From positions 1-64,000 of the forward strand of contig NZ_QHKO01000010.1 in NCBI RefSeq assembly GCF_003260125.1: a stretch of DNA of 64,000 nt, read 5' to 3'. The DNA is from Lujinxingia litoralis (GTDB lineage Bacteria > Myxococcota_A > Bradymonadia > Bradymonadales > Bradymonadaceae). Below the pieces are notes generated by a model, which saw only the letters and a list, made by a program, of their open reading frames with translations, was not told the origin of the DNA and searched no databases. Of the stretch, positions 36,467 through 46,000 are shown one piece after another (the stretch's first letter is position 1; each line of letters starts with the position of its first letter). The translations under genes and the position numbers were made by a program.

Positions 36467-39400
36467 ATGCCTGTTATCCCCACGTCTTCTCCGGCCCCCT
36501 CTTCGCCAGATGCCTCCGGTCCCCACGTTGGCGACCACCCGCCGGTGGCCATCGTCGGCTTGAGTGCTCTCTTCCCGGCCTCGGCCTCCCCGGGGAGCTT
36601 CTGGCAAAACATCATGGAGGGCAACGACCTCATCACCGAGGTGCCCCCCTCGCACTGGCTCATCGAAGATTATTTCGATCCGGAGCCGGGAGCGGCCGAC
36701 AAGACCTACTGCAAACGCGGCGGTTTTTTGCCCGATGTCGACTTCGATCCGGTGGCCTTTGGCATCCCGCCGACGATGATCCCGGCCACCGACACCACCC
36801 AGCTCCTCGCGCTGGTCGTGGCGCGCCAGGTGCTCGAAGACGCCTTTACCGGCCAATTCGAGCAGATGGATAAAGAGCGCATGAGCATCATCTTAGGGGT
36901 GACCGCCGGCCAGGAACTCCTGATTCAGGCAGCCTCCCGCCTGCAGCGCCCGCAGTGGTTGCGCGCGCTCCGGGAGCAGGGCATCGCCGAGAGCAAAGCC
37001 CAGGCCATCTGCGATCGCATCGCCGCGCAGTACACCCCCTGGCAGGAGAGCACCTTCCCCGGCCTGCTGGGCAATGTGGTGGCCGGGCGCATCGCCAACC
37101 GCTTCGATCTGGGGGGCACCAACTGCATCACCGATGCCGCCTGTGCATCCTCGCTTTCGGCGCTCTCCATGGGGCTCAACGAGCTCTATCTGGGCCACTC
37201 CGATGTCGTGATCACCGGTGGGGTGGACTGCTTCAACGACATCTTCATGTACATGTGCTTCACCAAAACCCCCGCCCTCTCCAAGAGCGGCGACTGCCGC
37301 CCCTTCGCCGACGGGGCCGACGGGACGCTGATGGGGGAGGGCATGGGCATGTTTGCGATGAAGCGCCTGGCCGATGCAGAGCGCGATGGGGATAAGGTCT
37401 ACGCAGTGATTCGCGGGCTGGGCTCCTCCTCCGACGGGCGCTCCCTCTCGGTGTACGCCCCCCTGCCCGAGGGGCAGGCCAAAGCCCTGCGACGAGCTCA
37501 CCAGCGGGCCGGATTCACGCCCGAGACCATTGAGCTGGTAGAAGCCCACGGCACCGGAACCCGCGCCGGCGACGCGGCCGAGTTTGAGGGCCTCCGTCTG
37601 GCCTTTGCTCCCGAAAGCTCCGCGCAAACGCACGACGAGGCCGCCATCGAGCCCTGGTGCGCACTGGGCTCGGTCAAAAGTCAGATCGGCCACACCAAAG
37701 CCGCCGCCGGGGCCGCCGGCCTCTTCAAAGTGGTGATGGCGCTTCACCACAAGGTCTTGCCCCCGACGATCAAGATCGGCGAACCCAACCCGAAGATGGC
37801 GATCGACACCAGCGCGTTCTACCTCAACACCCAGGCTCGCCCCTGGGTCCGCAGCTCCGACCACCCGCGTCGCGCCGGGCTGAGCTCCTTTGGGTTTGGC
37901 GGAAGCAACTTCCACGTCGCCCTGGAAGAATACACCGGACCGGCCGCCAGGCCCGCCCGGCTGCGCACCCTTCCCACCGAGCTCTTTGTCTATGGGGCCT
38001 CAGATCTTAAGGCGCTCCAGACCCGTCTGCACGACCTCCAGTCCGGCCTGACCTCGCTCCCCGATGACGCCGGCGACGCCCGCGAAGTGCTGGCGTTTGA
38101 GGCGCATCAATCGCAGACGATGTTCGACCCGGGGTCAGACATCCGCCTGGCGTTTGTGGCCGCATCGCTTACCGAACTCATCACAAAGTTAACGCAGGCC
38201 CGGGAGAAGCTCGCCACGGAGGGCCCCTCCTTTACCCTGCCCGGCATGTGGGCACGCAGCGGCGCGGGGGTCGCGGGCAAAGTGGCCTTCATGTTCCCCG
38301 GACAGGGCAGTCAGTACGTAGGCATGGGGGCCGAGCTGGCGATGACCTTCGAGCGCGCGCGCCAGGTGTGGGATGAGGCCGCCGGGCTGGGGCTCCATAA
38401 AAAAGTCTTTCCGCAGCCGGTCTTCTCCCGCGAGGCTCGCCAGGCCCAGGAGCTGGCGTTGCGCGAGACCCGGTGGGCTCAGCCGGCCATCGGCGCCGAC
38501 AGCCTGGCTCGGCTGGCGATGCTACGGGCTCTGGGGCTGGCGCCCGATATGGTCGGGGGACATTCCTACGGGGAGGTCAGCGCACTGCACGCCGCCGGCG
38601 CCTTTGACGCGACCACCATGCTTGAGGTCGCGGCGCGCCGCGGCGAACTGATGGATCAGGCCGCGGCCACCACCGAGGGCGCGATGACCGCGGTGCGCCT
38701 GAGCGCCTCGGAGCTCCGGGACCTGCTCCAGGACTGCCCGGCCCCGGTCGTGGTGGCCAACGACAACAGCCCCACCCAGGTCGTGATCTCCGGCTCGGTC
38801 GAGGCCATCGAAGCCGCCGAGGCCTTCCTCGACGAGCAGCTCATCACTTTTATGCGCCTGCCGGTGGCCACCGCCTTCCATTCCCCGATCGTCGCCGACG
38901 CCGCTCCCAAGTTCGGCGAGTTTTTGCGCGACCGCGCCATCGCCCCGCTGAACTGTGCGGCCTACGCCAATGTGAGCGCGGCGAGCTACGCGCCCGATGA
39001 TGCCGAAGCCCTGCGTGGCAGTCTGGAGGAGCAGATCACCAGCCCGGTGCGCTTTGTTGAGATGGTCCAGGCGATGCACGACCAGGGCGCCCGCATCTTT
39101 GTGGAGGTCGGCCCGCAGGCGGTGCTCACCGGTCTTGTGAAACGCATCCTGGGCAAAGACATCGAGGCCATCGCCCTGGACACCAAGGGGCAGCACGACG
39201 TCAGCGCCCTCTTCTCGGCGCTGGGCCAGCTGAGCGCGCTGGGACTTAAACTCGACTTTGCGGCGCTCTGGGAGGGTTACGCCCCGCCCCAGGATCCGCG
39301 TAAACGCCCGCGCTCGAAGTTCACCATCAAGCTCAACGGCGCGAACTACCAGCGCCCCTACCCGCCCCCCGGCGGCGCGGCGGCCCTGCCGGCGCCCAAT

Positions 39401-42400
39401 CCAGAGCCGGCACCCAACCCGGCGCCGACACCGGGCGCCCCGACGACGACTTTCGAACGCACGACGCGCCCGGCCCCCGGGCAGACGAAGGATAAAACGA
39501 CCATGAGCGAGCACACGTACGGATATGATGCGCCCGGAGTTCCGGCGCCGGGTGGATCCCAGCAACAGGCCGCGCCGAGTGGCTACAGCGCGAGCCCCCT
39601 GGGAGCTCAGCCGACTCCGGCGCCCGGCCACGCCCCGCAACCCCAGGGGCCCGGCCAGGGCGCCCACGGCCCGCTCCCCGCCGGCGGCGCAGCGGTAGCG
39701 CCGGCGGCCGCGCAGGCCTTCGCCGAATATCAGCGCTCCATGGCCGAGAGCCACATGGCCTACCTGCAGCTGATGGAGCGCTCGGTGGCACAGGCGCAGC
39801 TGGCCTACATGCAGGCGATGGAGACCTCGTTTGCCCAGTGGTGCCAGGCCGGCGGCCAGGCGCCCGCTAACACCGCGTTCGCCGCTCCACAGGCCGCTTA
39901 TGTTCAACCCCCGGTCATGCAACAGGGCTTCGAGGCGCCTCCCACGGTCGCGCCTCACCCGACGAATGGCGTTGCCCCCCGGCCTGCCCCGGCACCACAG
40001 AGTGGCGCCTACGCGCCGACGACTTCGCCGGCTGCGCACACCGCGGTAGCCCCGGCAGCATCGCTTTCGACCGCTCAGAACAACGCCCATGTTCAACCCC
40101 CGGTCGTGCAAAACCACGCCAGTTCAACTCCTTCGGCGCCTCCGGCTGAACTCTCCCACACCTTCATGAGCGTCGTCGCAGATAAGACCGGATACCCCGC
40201 CGACATGCTCGACCCCGCCATGGCCCTGGAGGCCGACCTCGGCATCGACTCCATCAAGCGCGTCGAGATCCTCTCCGCCGTGCAGGACAAGGTCCCCAAC
40301 CTCCCGGAGCTCGACCCCGGCAAGATGGCCGCTCTCAAAACCCTCGGCGACATCGTCGCTTATTTGGAAGGCCTCACCGGCACTCCGAGCGCCACTGCGA
40401 CCGCTCAGAACAACGCCCATGTTCAACCCCCGGTCGTGCAAAACCACGCCAGTTCAACTCCTTCGGCGCCTCCGGCTGAACTCTCCCACACCTTTATGAG
40501 CGTCGTCGCAGATAAGACCGGATACCCCGCCGACATGCTCGACCCCGCCATGGCCCTGGAGGCCGACCTCGGCATCGACTCCATCAAGCGCGTCGAGATC
40601 CTCTCCGCCGTGCAGGACAAGGTCCCCAACCTCCCGGAGCTCGACCCCGGCAAGATGGCCGCCCTCAAAACCCTCGGCGACATCGTCACTTACATGGAAG
40701 GCCTCACCGGCGAGACCCCCGAAGGAGGGCAACGCCTGGGAAAATCTGAACCGTCGGCGGTAAGCGTCGCGCTGCCCACCCGCTACGCGGTGGAACGCGT
40801 GGCTGCGCCGTCGGCGGGCCTGACATTCTTGAGCAACGCCCCGGTGATCCTGATCGACGATCTGCAGGGGGTGGCCCACGAGTTGGCCGACCTCCTGAGC
40901 GCCCGGGGCTACCGCGTGGACGTCGTCTCTGAACTCAGCGACAGCGCGGCGCAGCCGACGCCCATCCAGGTTCTGGATCTAAGTGGTCTGCGCCCGGTTG
41001 ACACCATTGACGATGCGCTCCGCCTGCAACGCCGTGCCTTTCACACCGCACGCGCGCTTGCCGGCACCGCGCTGGAGACCTATGCGTTGATTCAGGATAC
41101 CGGCGGCTCCTTCGGACTCCACGACGTCACCCCGGGGCCCCAGGCCTGGCTCGGCGGCCTGAGTGCCCTGGCCAAGACCGCCGCGCTGGAGTGGGAGTCG
41201 ACCTCGGTTAAGTCGATCGATGTCGCCGCCCGCGGGCGCGACCCCCAGGCGGTCGCGCGGCGCCTGGCCGGCGAGCTGCTCAGCGGCGGCCCCGAATTAG
41301 AGGTCGCCCTGGCGGCGAACCTGTTGCGCTACACCCTCAAAGCCGTCGAAGTCCCCGCATCCACCACCGGCCCCCTGCACCTGGGAGCCTCGGATATCCT
41401 GGTAGCCTCTGGAGGCGCCCGCGGGGTCACGGCCGGCTGCCTGGTGGAGCTGGCCCGAACCTCGCAACCCACCGTCATCCTGCTGGGCCGCACGCCGCTG
41501 GAAGATGAGCCGGACTGGCTGGCTTCTGCCCACAGCGACGCCGACATCAAACGCGCGCTCCTTCAACAGGCGCGCGACGCCGGCCAACGCCCCTCCCCAC
41601 GCGAGATTGGCCGCAACGCCTCGAAGATTCAGGCGCAACGCGAAGTTCGCCAGACCCTCGCACAGCTCCAGCGCGCCGGCTCTCAGACCCGCTACCTGGT
41701 CGCCGATGTACGCGATCGCCAGGCCCTGACGCGCGCGCTCGACGAGGTGCGTCGAGACTTCGGCGCCCCCACCGCCCTGCTGCACGCCGCCGGGGTACTG
41801 GCCGATAAAACGATCGCCGAGAAGTCGGACGACGACTTCAACTTCGTGTTAGACACCAAGGTCGACGGACTCCGCGCGTTGCTGGAGGCCTGCGCCGAGG
41901 ATCCCCTGCGCTTTATTGGCGCGTTCTCCTCGGTGGCCGCTCGCACCGGCAACATCGGCCAGGTCGACTACGCCATGGCCAACGAAACCCTCAACAAGGT
42001 CGTCGCGGCTGAAGCCCGCCGACGCGCGGCGGCCCATCCAGATCGACCCGCCCCCCTGGCCCGCGCGCTGGGCTGGGGCCCCTGGGATGGCGGGATGGTC
42101 GACGCCTCCCTGCGAGCCCACTTCCAGGCCCGCGGGGTCTCGCTGATCGACCTAGAGGGGGGCGCCCACGCCTTCGTCCATGAACTGCGCGCCGATAAAA
42201 ACGGCGCCGAAATCGTCCTGGGCGACGGGCTGCTGGAGAGCGACCTGCGCGCACGCGCCACAACCTTCATCAGCGCGCGCACTCACGCCTTCTTGCGCGG
42301 CCACAGCGTTCAGGGCCACCCGGTCCTCCCGGCGGCCATCGCACTGGACTGGCTCCAGAGCATCGCCCAGCAGGCCCTAAGCCACCACGCGCCGCGGCCC

Positions 42401-43042
42401 CTGCAGGACTTCAAGGTGCTGCGTGGCGTGACCCTGGACGACTTCGACCAGGCGCAAAACGCCTGGAAGTTCACCCTCCAGGCGCGCACCGAACCGGGCC
42501 ACGCCGGCCTGCTTCTGGAGGTCCTTGATGCGCGCGGAAATCGCCGTTTCAGCGCCAAAACAAAGGCCGATGTTCAACCCCCGGTCGATCCGCTCCCCAT
42601 CCCGGAGCACTTCGACGACTCGCAGCTCTCGGTCGAGACCATCTACCAGAAGTGCCTCTTCCACACCGAGGGTTTCCGCCTGATCCACGCCGCTGATGGC
42701 GTGGGCTCGCCCCGGGCCTGCGCTACGCTCCTGCGGGCCAAAGATGCCGGCTGGCAACAGACGCTCTGGGCCGGTGACCCGGCCCTGGTCGACGGCGCCC
42801 TCCAGCTCGCACTGACCCAGGGTGTGGTAAGCCAGGGCCGGGCCAACCTCCCCACCGCGATCGCCACCTTCGTAGACCTGGGACTCGCCAGCTGCGACGG
42901 CCCGGTGGAGTTGCTGGCGAGCACCCGCGACATCAACGCCCATCGCGCCATCTTCGATCTCGATCTGCGCTGCGCCGACGGCCAGCTCGCCGCGATGATC
43001 CGCGGCCTTGAGATGTACTTTCGCTCCGAGCAACTTCTATGA
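36467..43042 (+). CDS. pfaA: PUFA synthase subunit KS-AT-ACP-ACP-KR-DH (PfaA/Pfa2)
   Basis: A 2191-residue iterative synthase subunit. KS at about 27-490 has Cys226 (DAACASSL), His361 (EAHGTGT) and His409 (GHTKAAAG). AT at about 605-900 has Ser700 in GHSYGEVSA. A Pro/Ala-rich linker with a helical Met-rich patch follows. Two ACPs carry phosphopantetheine serines at 1262 and 1372 (LGIDSIKRVEIL). KR has the SGGARGVTAG nucleotide loop near 1647 and Tyr1835 (YAMAN). A C-terminal double-hotdog DH-like domain has His1951 (GHPVLPAA). Only two ACPs are present, fewer than in most PUFA synthases. Repeat units lie in frame at several linkers. The next gene overlaps by ATGA. Confidence 0.94.
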   Translation: MPVIPTSSPAPSSPDASGPHVGDHPPVAIVGLSALFPASASPGSFWQNIMEGNDLITEVPPSHWLIEDYFDPEPGAADKTYCKRGGFLPDVDFDPVAFGIPPTMIPATDTTQLLALVVARQVLEDAFTGQFEQMDKERMSIILGVTAGQELLIQAASRLQRPQWLRALREQGIAESKAQAICDRIAAQYTPWQESTFPGLLGNVVAGRIANRFDLGGTNCITDAACASSLSALSMGLNELYLGHSDVVITGGVDCFNDIFMYMCFTKTPALSKSGDCRPFADGADGTLMGEGMGMFAMKRLADAERDGDKVYAVIRGLGSSSDGRSLSVYAPLPEGQAKALRRAHQRAGFTPETIELVEAHGTGTRAGDAAEFEGLRLAFAPESSAQTHDEAAIEPWCALGSVKSQIGHTKAAAGAAGLFKVVMALHHKVLPPTIKIGEPNPKMAIDTSAFYLNTQARPWVRSSDHPRRAGLSSFGFGGSNFHVALEEYTGPAARPARLRTLPTELFVYGASDLKALQTRLHDLQSGLTSLPDDAGDAREVLAFEAHQSQTMFDPGSDIRLAFVAASLTELITKLTQAREKLATEGPSFTLPGMWARSGAGVAGKVAFMFPGQGSQYVGMGAELAMTFERARQVWDEAAGLGLHKKVFPQPVFSREARQAQELALRETRWAQPAIGADSLARLAMLRALGLAPDMVGGHSYGEVSALHAAGAFDATTMLEVAARRGELMDQAAATTEGAMTAVRLSASELRDLLQDCPAPVVVANDNSPTQVVISGSVEAIEAAEAFLDEQLITFMRLPVATAFHSPIVADAAPKFGEFLRDRAIAPLNCAAYANVSAASYAPDDAEALRGSLEEQITSPVRFVEMVQAMHDQGARIFVEVGPQAVLTGLVKRILGKDIEAIALDTKGQHDVSALFSALGQLSALGLKLDFAALWEGYAPPQDPRKRPRSKFTIKLNGANYQRPYPPPGGAAALPAPNPEPAPNPAPTPGAPTTTFERTTRPAPGQTKDKTTMSEHTYGYDAPGVPAPGGSQQQAAPSGYSASPLGAQPTPAPGHAPQPQGPGQGAHGPLPAGGAAVAPAAAQAFAEYQRSMAESHMAYLQLMERSVAQAQLAYMQAMETSFAQWCQAGGQAPANTAFAAPQAAYVQPPVMQQGFEAPPTVAPHPTNGVAPRPAPAPQSGAYAPTTSPAAHTAVAPAASLSTAQNNAHVQPPVVQNHASSTPSAPPAELSHTFMSVVADKTGYPADMLDPAMALEADLGIDSIKRVEILSAVQDKVPNLPELDPGKMAALKTLGDIVAYLEGLTGTPSATATAQNNAHVQPPVVQNHASSTPSAPPAELSHTFMSVVADKTGYPADMLDPAMALEADLGIDSIKRVEILSAVQDKVPNLPELDPGKMAALKTLGDIVTYMEGLTGETPEGGQRLGKSEPSAVSVALPTRYAVERVAAPSAGLTFLSNAPVILIDDLQGVAHELADLLSARGYRVDVVSELSDSAAQPTPIQVLDLSGLRPVDTIDDALRLQRRAFHTARALAGTALETYALIQDTGGSFGLHDVTPGPQAWLGGLSALAKTAALEWESTSVKSIDVAARGRDPQAVARRLAGELLSGGPELEVALAANLLRYTLKAVEVPASTTGPLHLGASDILVASGGARGVTAGCLVELARTSQPTVILLGRTPLEDEPDWLASAHSDADIKRALLQQARDAGQRPSPREIGRNASKIQAQREVRQTLAQLQRAGSQTRYLVADVRDRQALTRALDEVRRDFGAPTALLHAAGVLADKTIAEKSDDDFNFVLDTKVDGLRALLEACAEDPLRFIGAFSSVAARTGNIGQVDYAMANETLNKVVAAEARRRAAAHPDRPAPLARALGWGPWDGGMVDASLRAHFQARGVSLIDLEGGAHAFVHELRADKNGAEIVLGDGLLESDLRARATTFISARTHAFLRGHSVQGHPVLPAAIALDWLQSIAQQALSHHAPRPLQDFKVLRGVTLDDFDQAQNAWKFTLQARTEPGHAGLLLEVLDARGNRRFSAKTKADVQPPVDPLPIPEHFDDSQLSVETIYQKCLFHTEGFRLIHAADGVGSPRACATLLRAKDAGWQQTLWAGDPALVDGALQLALTQGVVSQGRANLPTAIATFVDLGLASCDGPVELLASTRDINAHRAIFDLDLRCADGQLAAMIRGLEMYFRSEQLL
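38119..38142 (+). repeat. In-frame palindromic repeat, KS-AT linker
   Basis: ATGTTCGACCC then GGGGTCAGACATC, read as MFDPGSDI at about residues 551-558 of the KS-AT-ACP subunit, between the KS and AT domains. Confidence 0.75.
39899..40440 (+). repeat. Three in-frame repeat copies in the ACP linkers
   Basis: TGTTCAACCCCCGGTC copies near 39900, 40090 and 40420 are read in a different frame from the KS-AT copy, as VQPPVMQ, VQPPVVQ and VQPPVVQ. One precedes each ACP. The last two are carried in the duplicated 330-bp ACP segment. Confidence 0.8.
40066..40725 (+). repeat. 330-bp near-identical tandem duplication encoding the two ACPs
   Basis: The second unit repeats the first at nearly every base, including the linker, the dispersed repeat and the ACP. 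The ACP serines are 110 codons apart (40250 and 40580). Only a few differences appear near the unit ends (for example AYLEGLTG versus TYMEGLTG). The identity indicates recent duplication or gene conversion. Confidence 0.88.
42567..42588 (+). repeat. In-frame repeat inside the DH-like domain
   Basis: ATGTTCAACCCCCGGTCGAT is read as VQPPVD (about residue 2035), between the two hotdog halves of the C-terminal DH-like domain. Confidence 0.7.
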
Positions 43043-46000
43043 AGCGCCCCACCCCGGTGGCCATTGTCGGCCAGTCCTGCATCTTCCCCGGCTCGCTCTC
43101 CCCGGAGGCGTTCTGGCAGAACCTGCTGGCCGGCCGCGATCTTCTTAGCCCTCCCGCCCCCGGGCGCTGGCGCGCCGAGCCCGCCCGGGCCATGGGCCGG
43201 CCCGGCTGGAACAACCCCGGCGGGTATGTTCGCGGCTTTGAGACGATCTTTGATCCGCAAGCCTACGGCCTGGATGCCGAGCTGCTACGCCACCTCGATC
43301 CCCTGGTGCAGTGGTCGGTGCATACCGCCAAGATCGCCTACGAGCAGGCCCGCAACCGGGAGCAGGGCCGCCTGGCCATTTACCTGGGCAACCTCTCCTT
43401 GCCCAGCGAGGGGATGGCGCGCCAGGTCGAGGAGGCCCACCTGCCGACCCCGGCCCGCGAGGCGCTCGCCAGAACCCGCAGCGACGCCCACCGGCGAGCC
43501 GGCCACTACAACCGGCACATGAGCGGGCTTCCGGCACACCTGGTCGCCCACGCCCTCGGCCGCCCCGAAGCCCCGGCCATGGCCCTGGACGCGGCCTGCG
43601 CCTCCTCGCTCTACGCCATCAAGCTCGGCATGGAACGCCTGCGCGCGCGCACAGCCGACCTGGTGCTGGCCGGCGCCGTCAACCGCGCCGATCCCCTCTT
43701 TTTGAACATCGGCTTTCAGGCCCTTCAGGCCTTGAGCCCCACCGGCCAGAGCCGCCCCTTCCATCGCGATGCCGACGGCCTGGTCCCCACCGAAGGTTGC
43801 GCCTTCATCGCCCTCAAACGCCTGGACGATGCCCTCGACTGTGGCGATACGATCCTGGGCGTCATCCACGAGGTGGGCCTCTCCAACGATGGGCGCTCCG
43901 ACGGCCTGCTGGTCCCCAGCAGCGAAGGCCAGATTCGCGCCCTGCGGGCGGCCTACGCCCGCTGCGGCGTGCGCCCCGAAGATCTCTCCTACATCGAGTG
44001 CCACGCCACCGGCACCGCGCTGGGCGACGGGCGTGAACTCCACAGCCTCCAGGCCCTCTTTCCCGATCAACATGATGAAGCCCTCCCCATCGGCTCGCTC
44101 AAGAGCAACATGGGGCACGCCATCACCGCCGCCGGTATGGCCGGCCTGCTCAAGATCCTGGCATCCTTTAGCGCCCACCAACTCGCCCCGACCATCCACT
44201 GCGACGCCCCCCTGGAGAGCCTCGACCACAGCGCCTTCCGCGTGGTCCGGAGCCCGGAGCCCTGGGACACCCCCCGCAAAGTCGCCGCCCTCTCCGCCTT
44301 CGGTTTCGGCGGCAACAACAGCCACCTGCTCGTCGAATCCTGGACGGGCAAGTCCCCCGCATACCTCGCACAGCGATCCGCAAAGGGCTCGTTCGACCGC
44401 ATAGAATCTAACTCATGTTCAACCCCCGGACGTGCAGATACCCCGTCGCCAGTCTCATCCGGCGCTGAAATTGCCGTCGTCGCCCTGGCCACGCTTTTGC
44501 CAACCGGGCAGTTGAGCCACACGCTTCTAAACGCCGACCAGGTCGATAACGCTCCGCCGGAGCGGCGCCGCCTGAGCTCGATCGACATCCCCCTGCAGGG
44601 CCTGCGCTTTCCGCCCCGCGATCTGGAGGTCTCCGCCCCTCAACAGCTGGCGATGCTGCGCGTGGCAATCGATGCCGCCGCGCAAACCGAACCCCTGCCC
44701 CGGGAGCGCACCGGCGTGTTTGTCGGCATGCAGACCGACCCCGACGTGGTGCGCCACGGAGTCCGAGCCCGTCAACACGCGCTGCCCCCGGAGCAGCGCA
44801 ACGCCATCGCCCCGCCGCTGAGCGCGGCGGCGGTCATCGGCGGCCTCCCCAACATCGTGGCCAATCGCCTCAACGCCCACTTTGATCTGGGCGGCGCCTC
44901 CCTGACCACCAGCGCCGAGGAGCTCGGGGGCGTCGCCGCCCTGGAAGAAGCCATCGCCGCCATCCGACGCGGCGAACTCGACGCGGCGATCGTGGGCGCC
45001 GTGGAGCTGGCCGACGACCTGGAAGCCGACGCCGCCGTCGCCCTCATTCTCAAGCGCCGCGACCTGGCCGAGGCCGACAACGATACCATCCTGGCAACGC
45101 TCCCCGAAGACAGCGATCTGCGAGACGCCGCCAACCTCGACGCCGCCCTCCCCCCCTGCGGCAGCGCCCGGGGCCTGCTGGCGGTGGCTGCCGCCATCGC
45201 CCTTCCGGAGCACGCCCTTCCCCGCGTGGGCAACGCCACCGGCCTGCGCGCCGCCACTGTCCTGGAGACCACCTCCGCGCTGGCCGCGCCGCATCGCCTG
45301 GCCCTCCAGCGCGCGCCGCGTCCGGTCATCGAGGACGCCCCCCGGGTTCACTTCGTCAAACAGCCCGCCGCCGCGTTCATCGTCGCTGCCACCGACGATG
45401 AGCTGACTACCAAAGTCGCCCGGCTGAGCCGGCATACCGAGCACGGCGAACATCCCGGCGAAGGCGTCTACCCGCTCGCCGGCGACGCCGCACTCCGGGG
45501 GCAGATCGCCCAGGTCTTTACCGGCGCGGCCGCCTCCTACCACGGCATGGGACAGGGCCTGCTCCTGGCCTTCCCGAAGCTCGTCGACGACCTGCGCCAC
45601 CGCTTCACTCGCCTGGACGCCGCCTCCCGCTGGATGACCCATCCCGATGCCGGCGCCCGCCCCACACCGCTCGATAAGCTCTTTGCCGCCTCCGTCCTGG
45701 CGCAACTTCATAACGACCTGACCACCGGTCTGCTCGGCATCGACTTCGACGCGGCCCTCGGCTTTAGCAGCGGAGAGACCAACGCGCTCTTTGCCACCGG
45801 CGTCTGGCGAGACTTTGATGACCTCTACGACCAGTTCTCCAGCAGCGGGGCCTTCACCCGGGCGCTCGGAGGACAGTTCGACGTGCTGAAAAAGGCCTGG
45901 GCCAAACACCTGGCCCCGGACGAAGTCCCCCGGTGGGAATCCTGGCGCGTGGTCGGCCCCCAAGAGGCCGTGGAGGCGGCCATCGCCGACGAGCCGCTGG

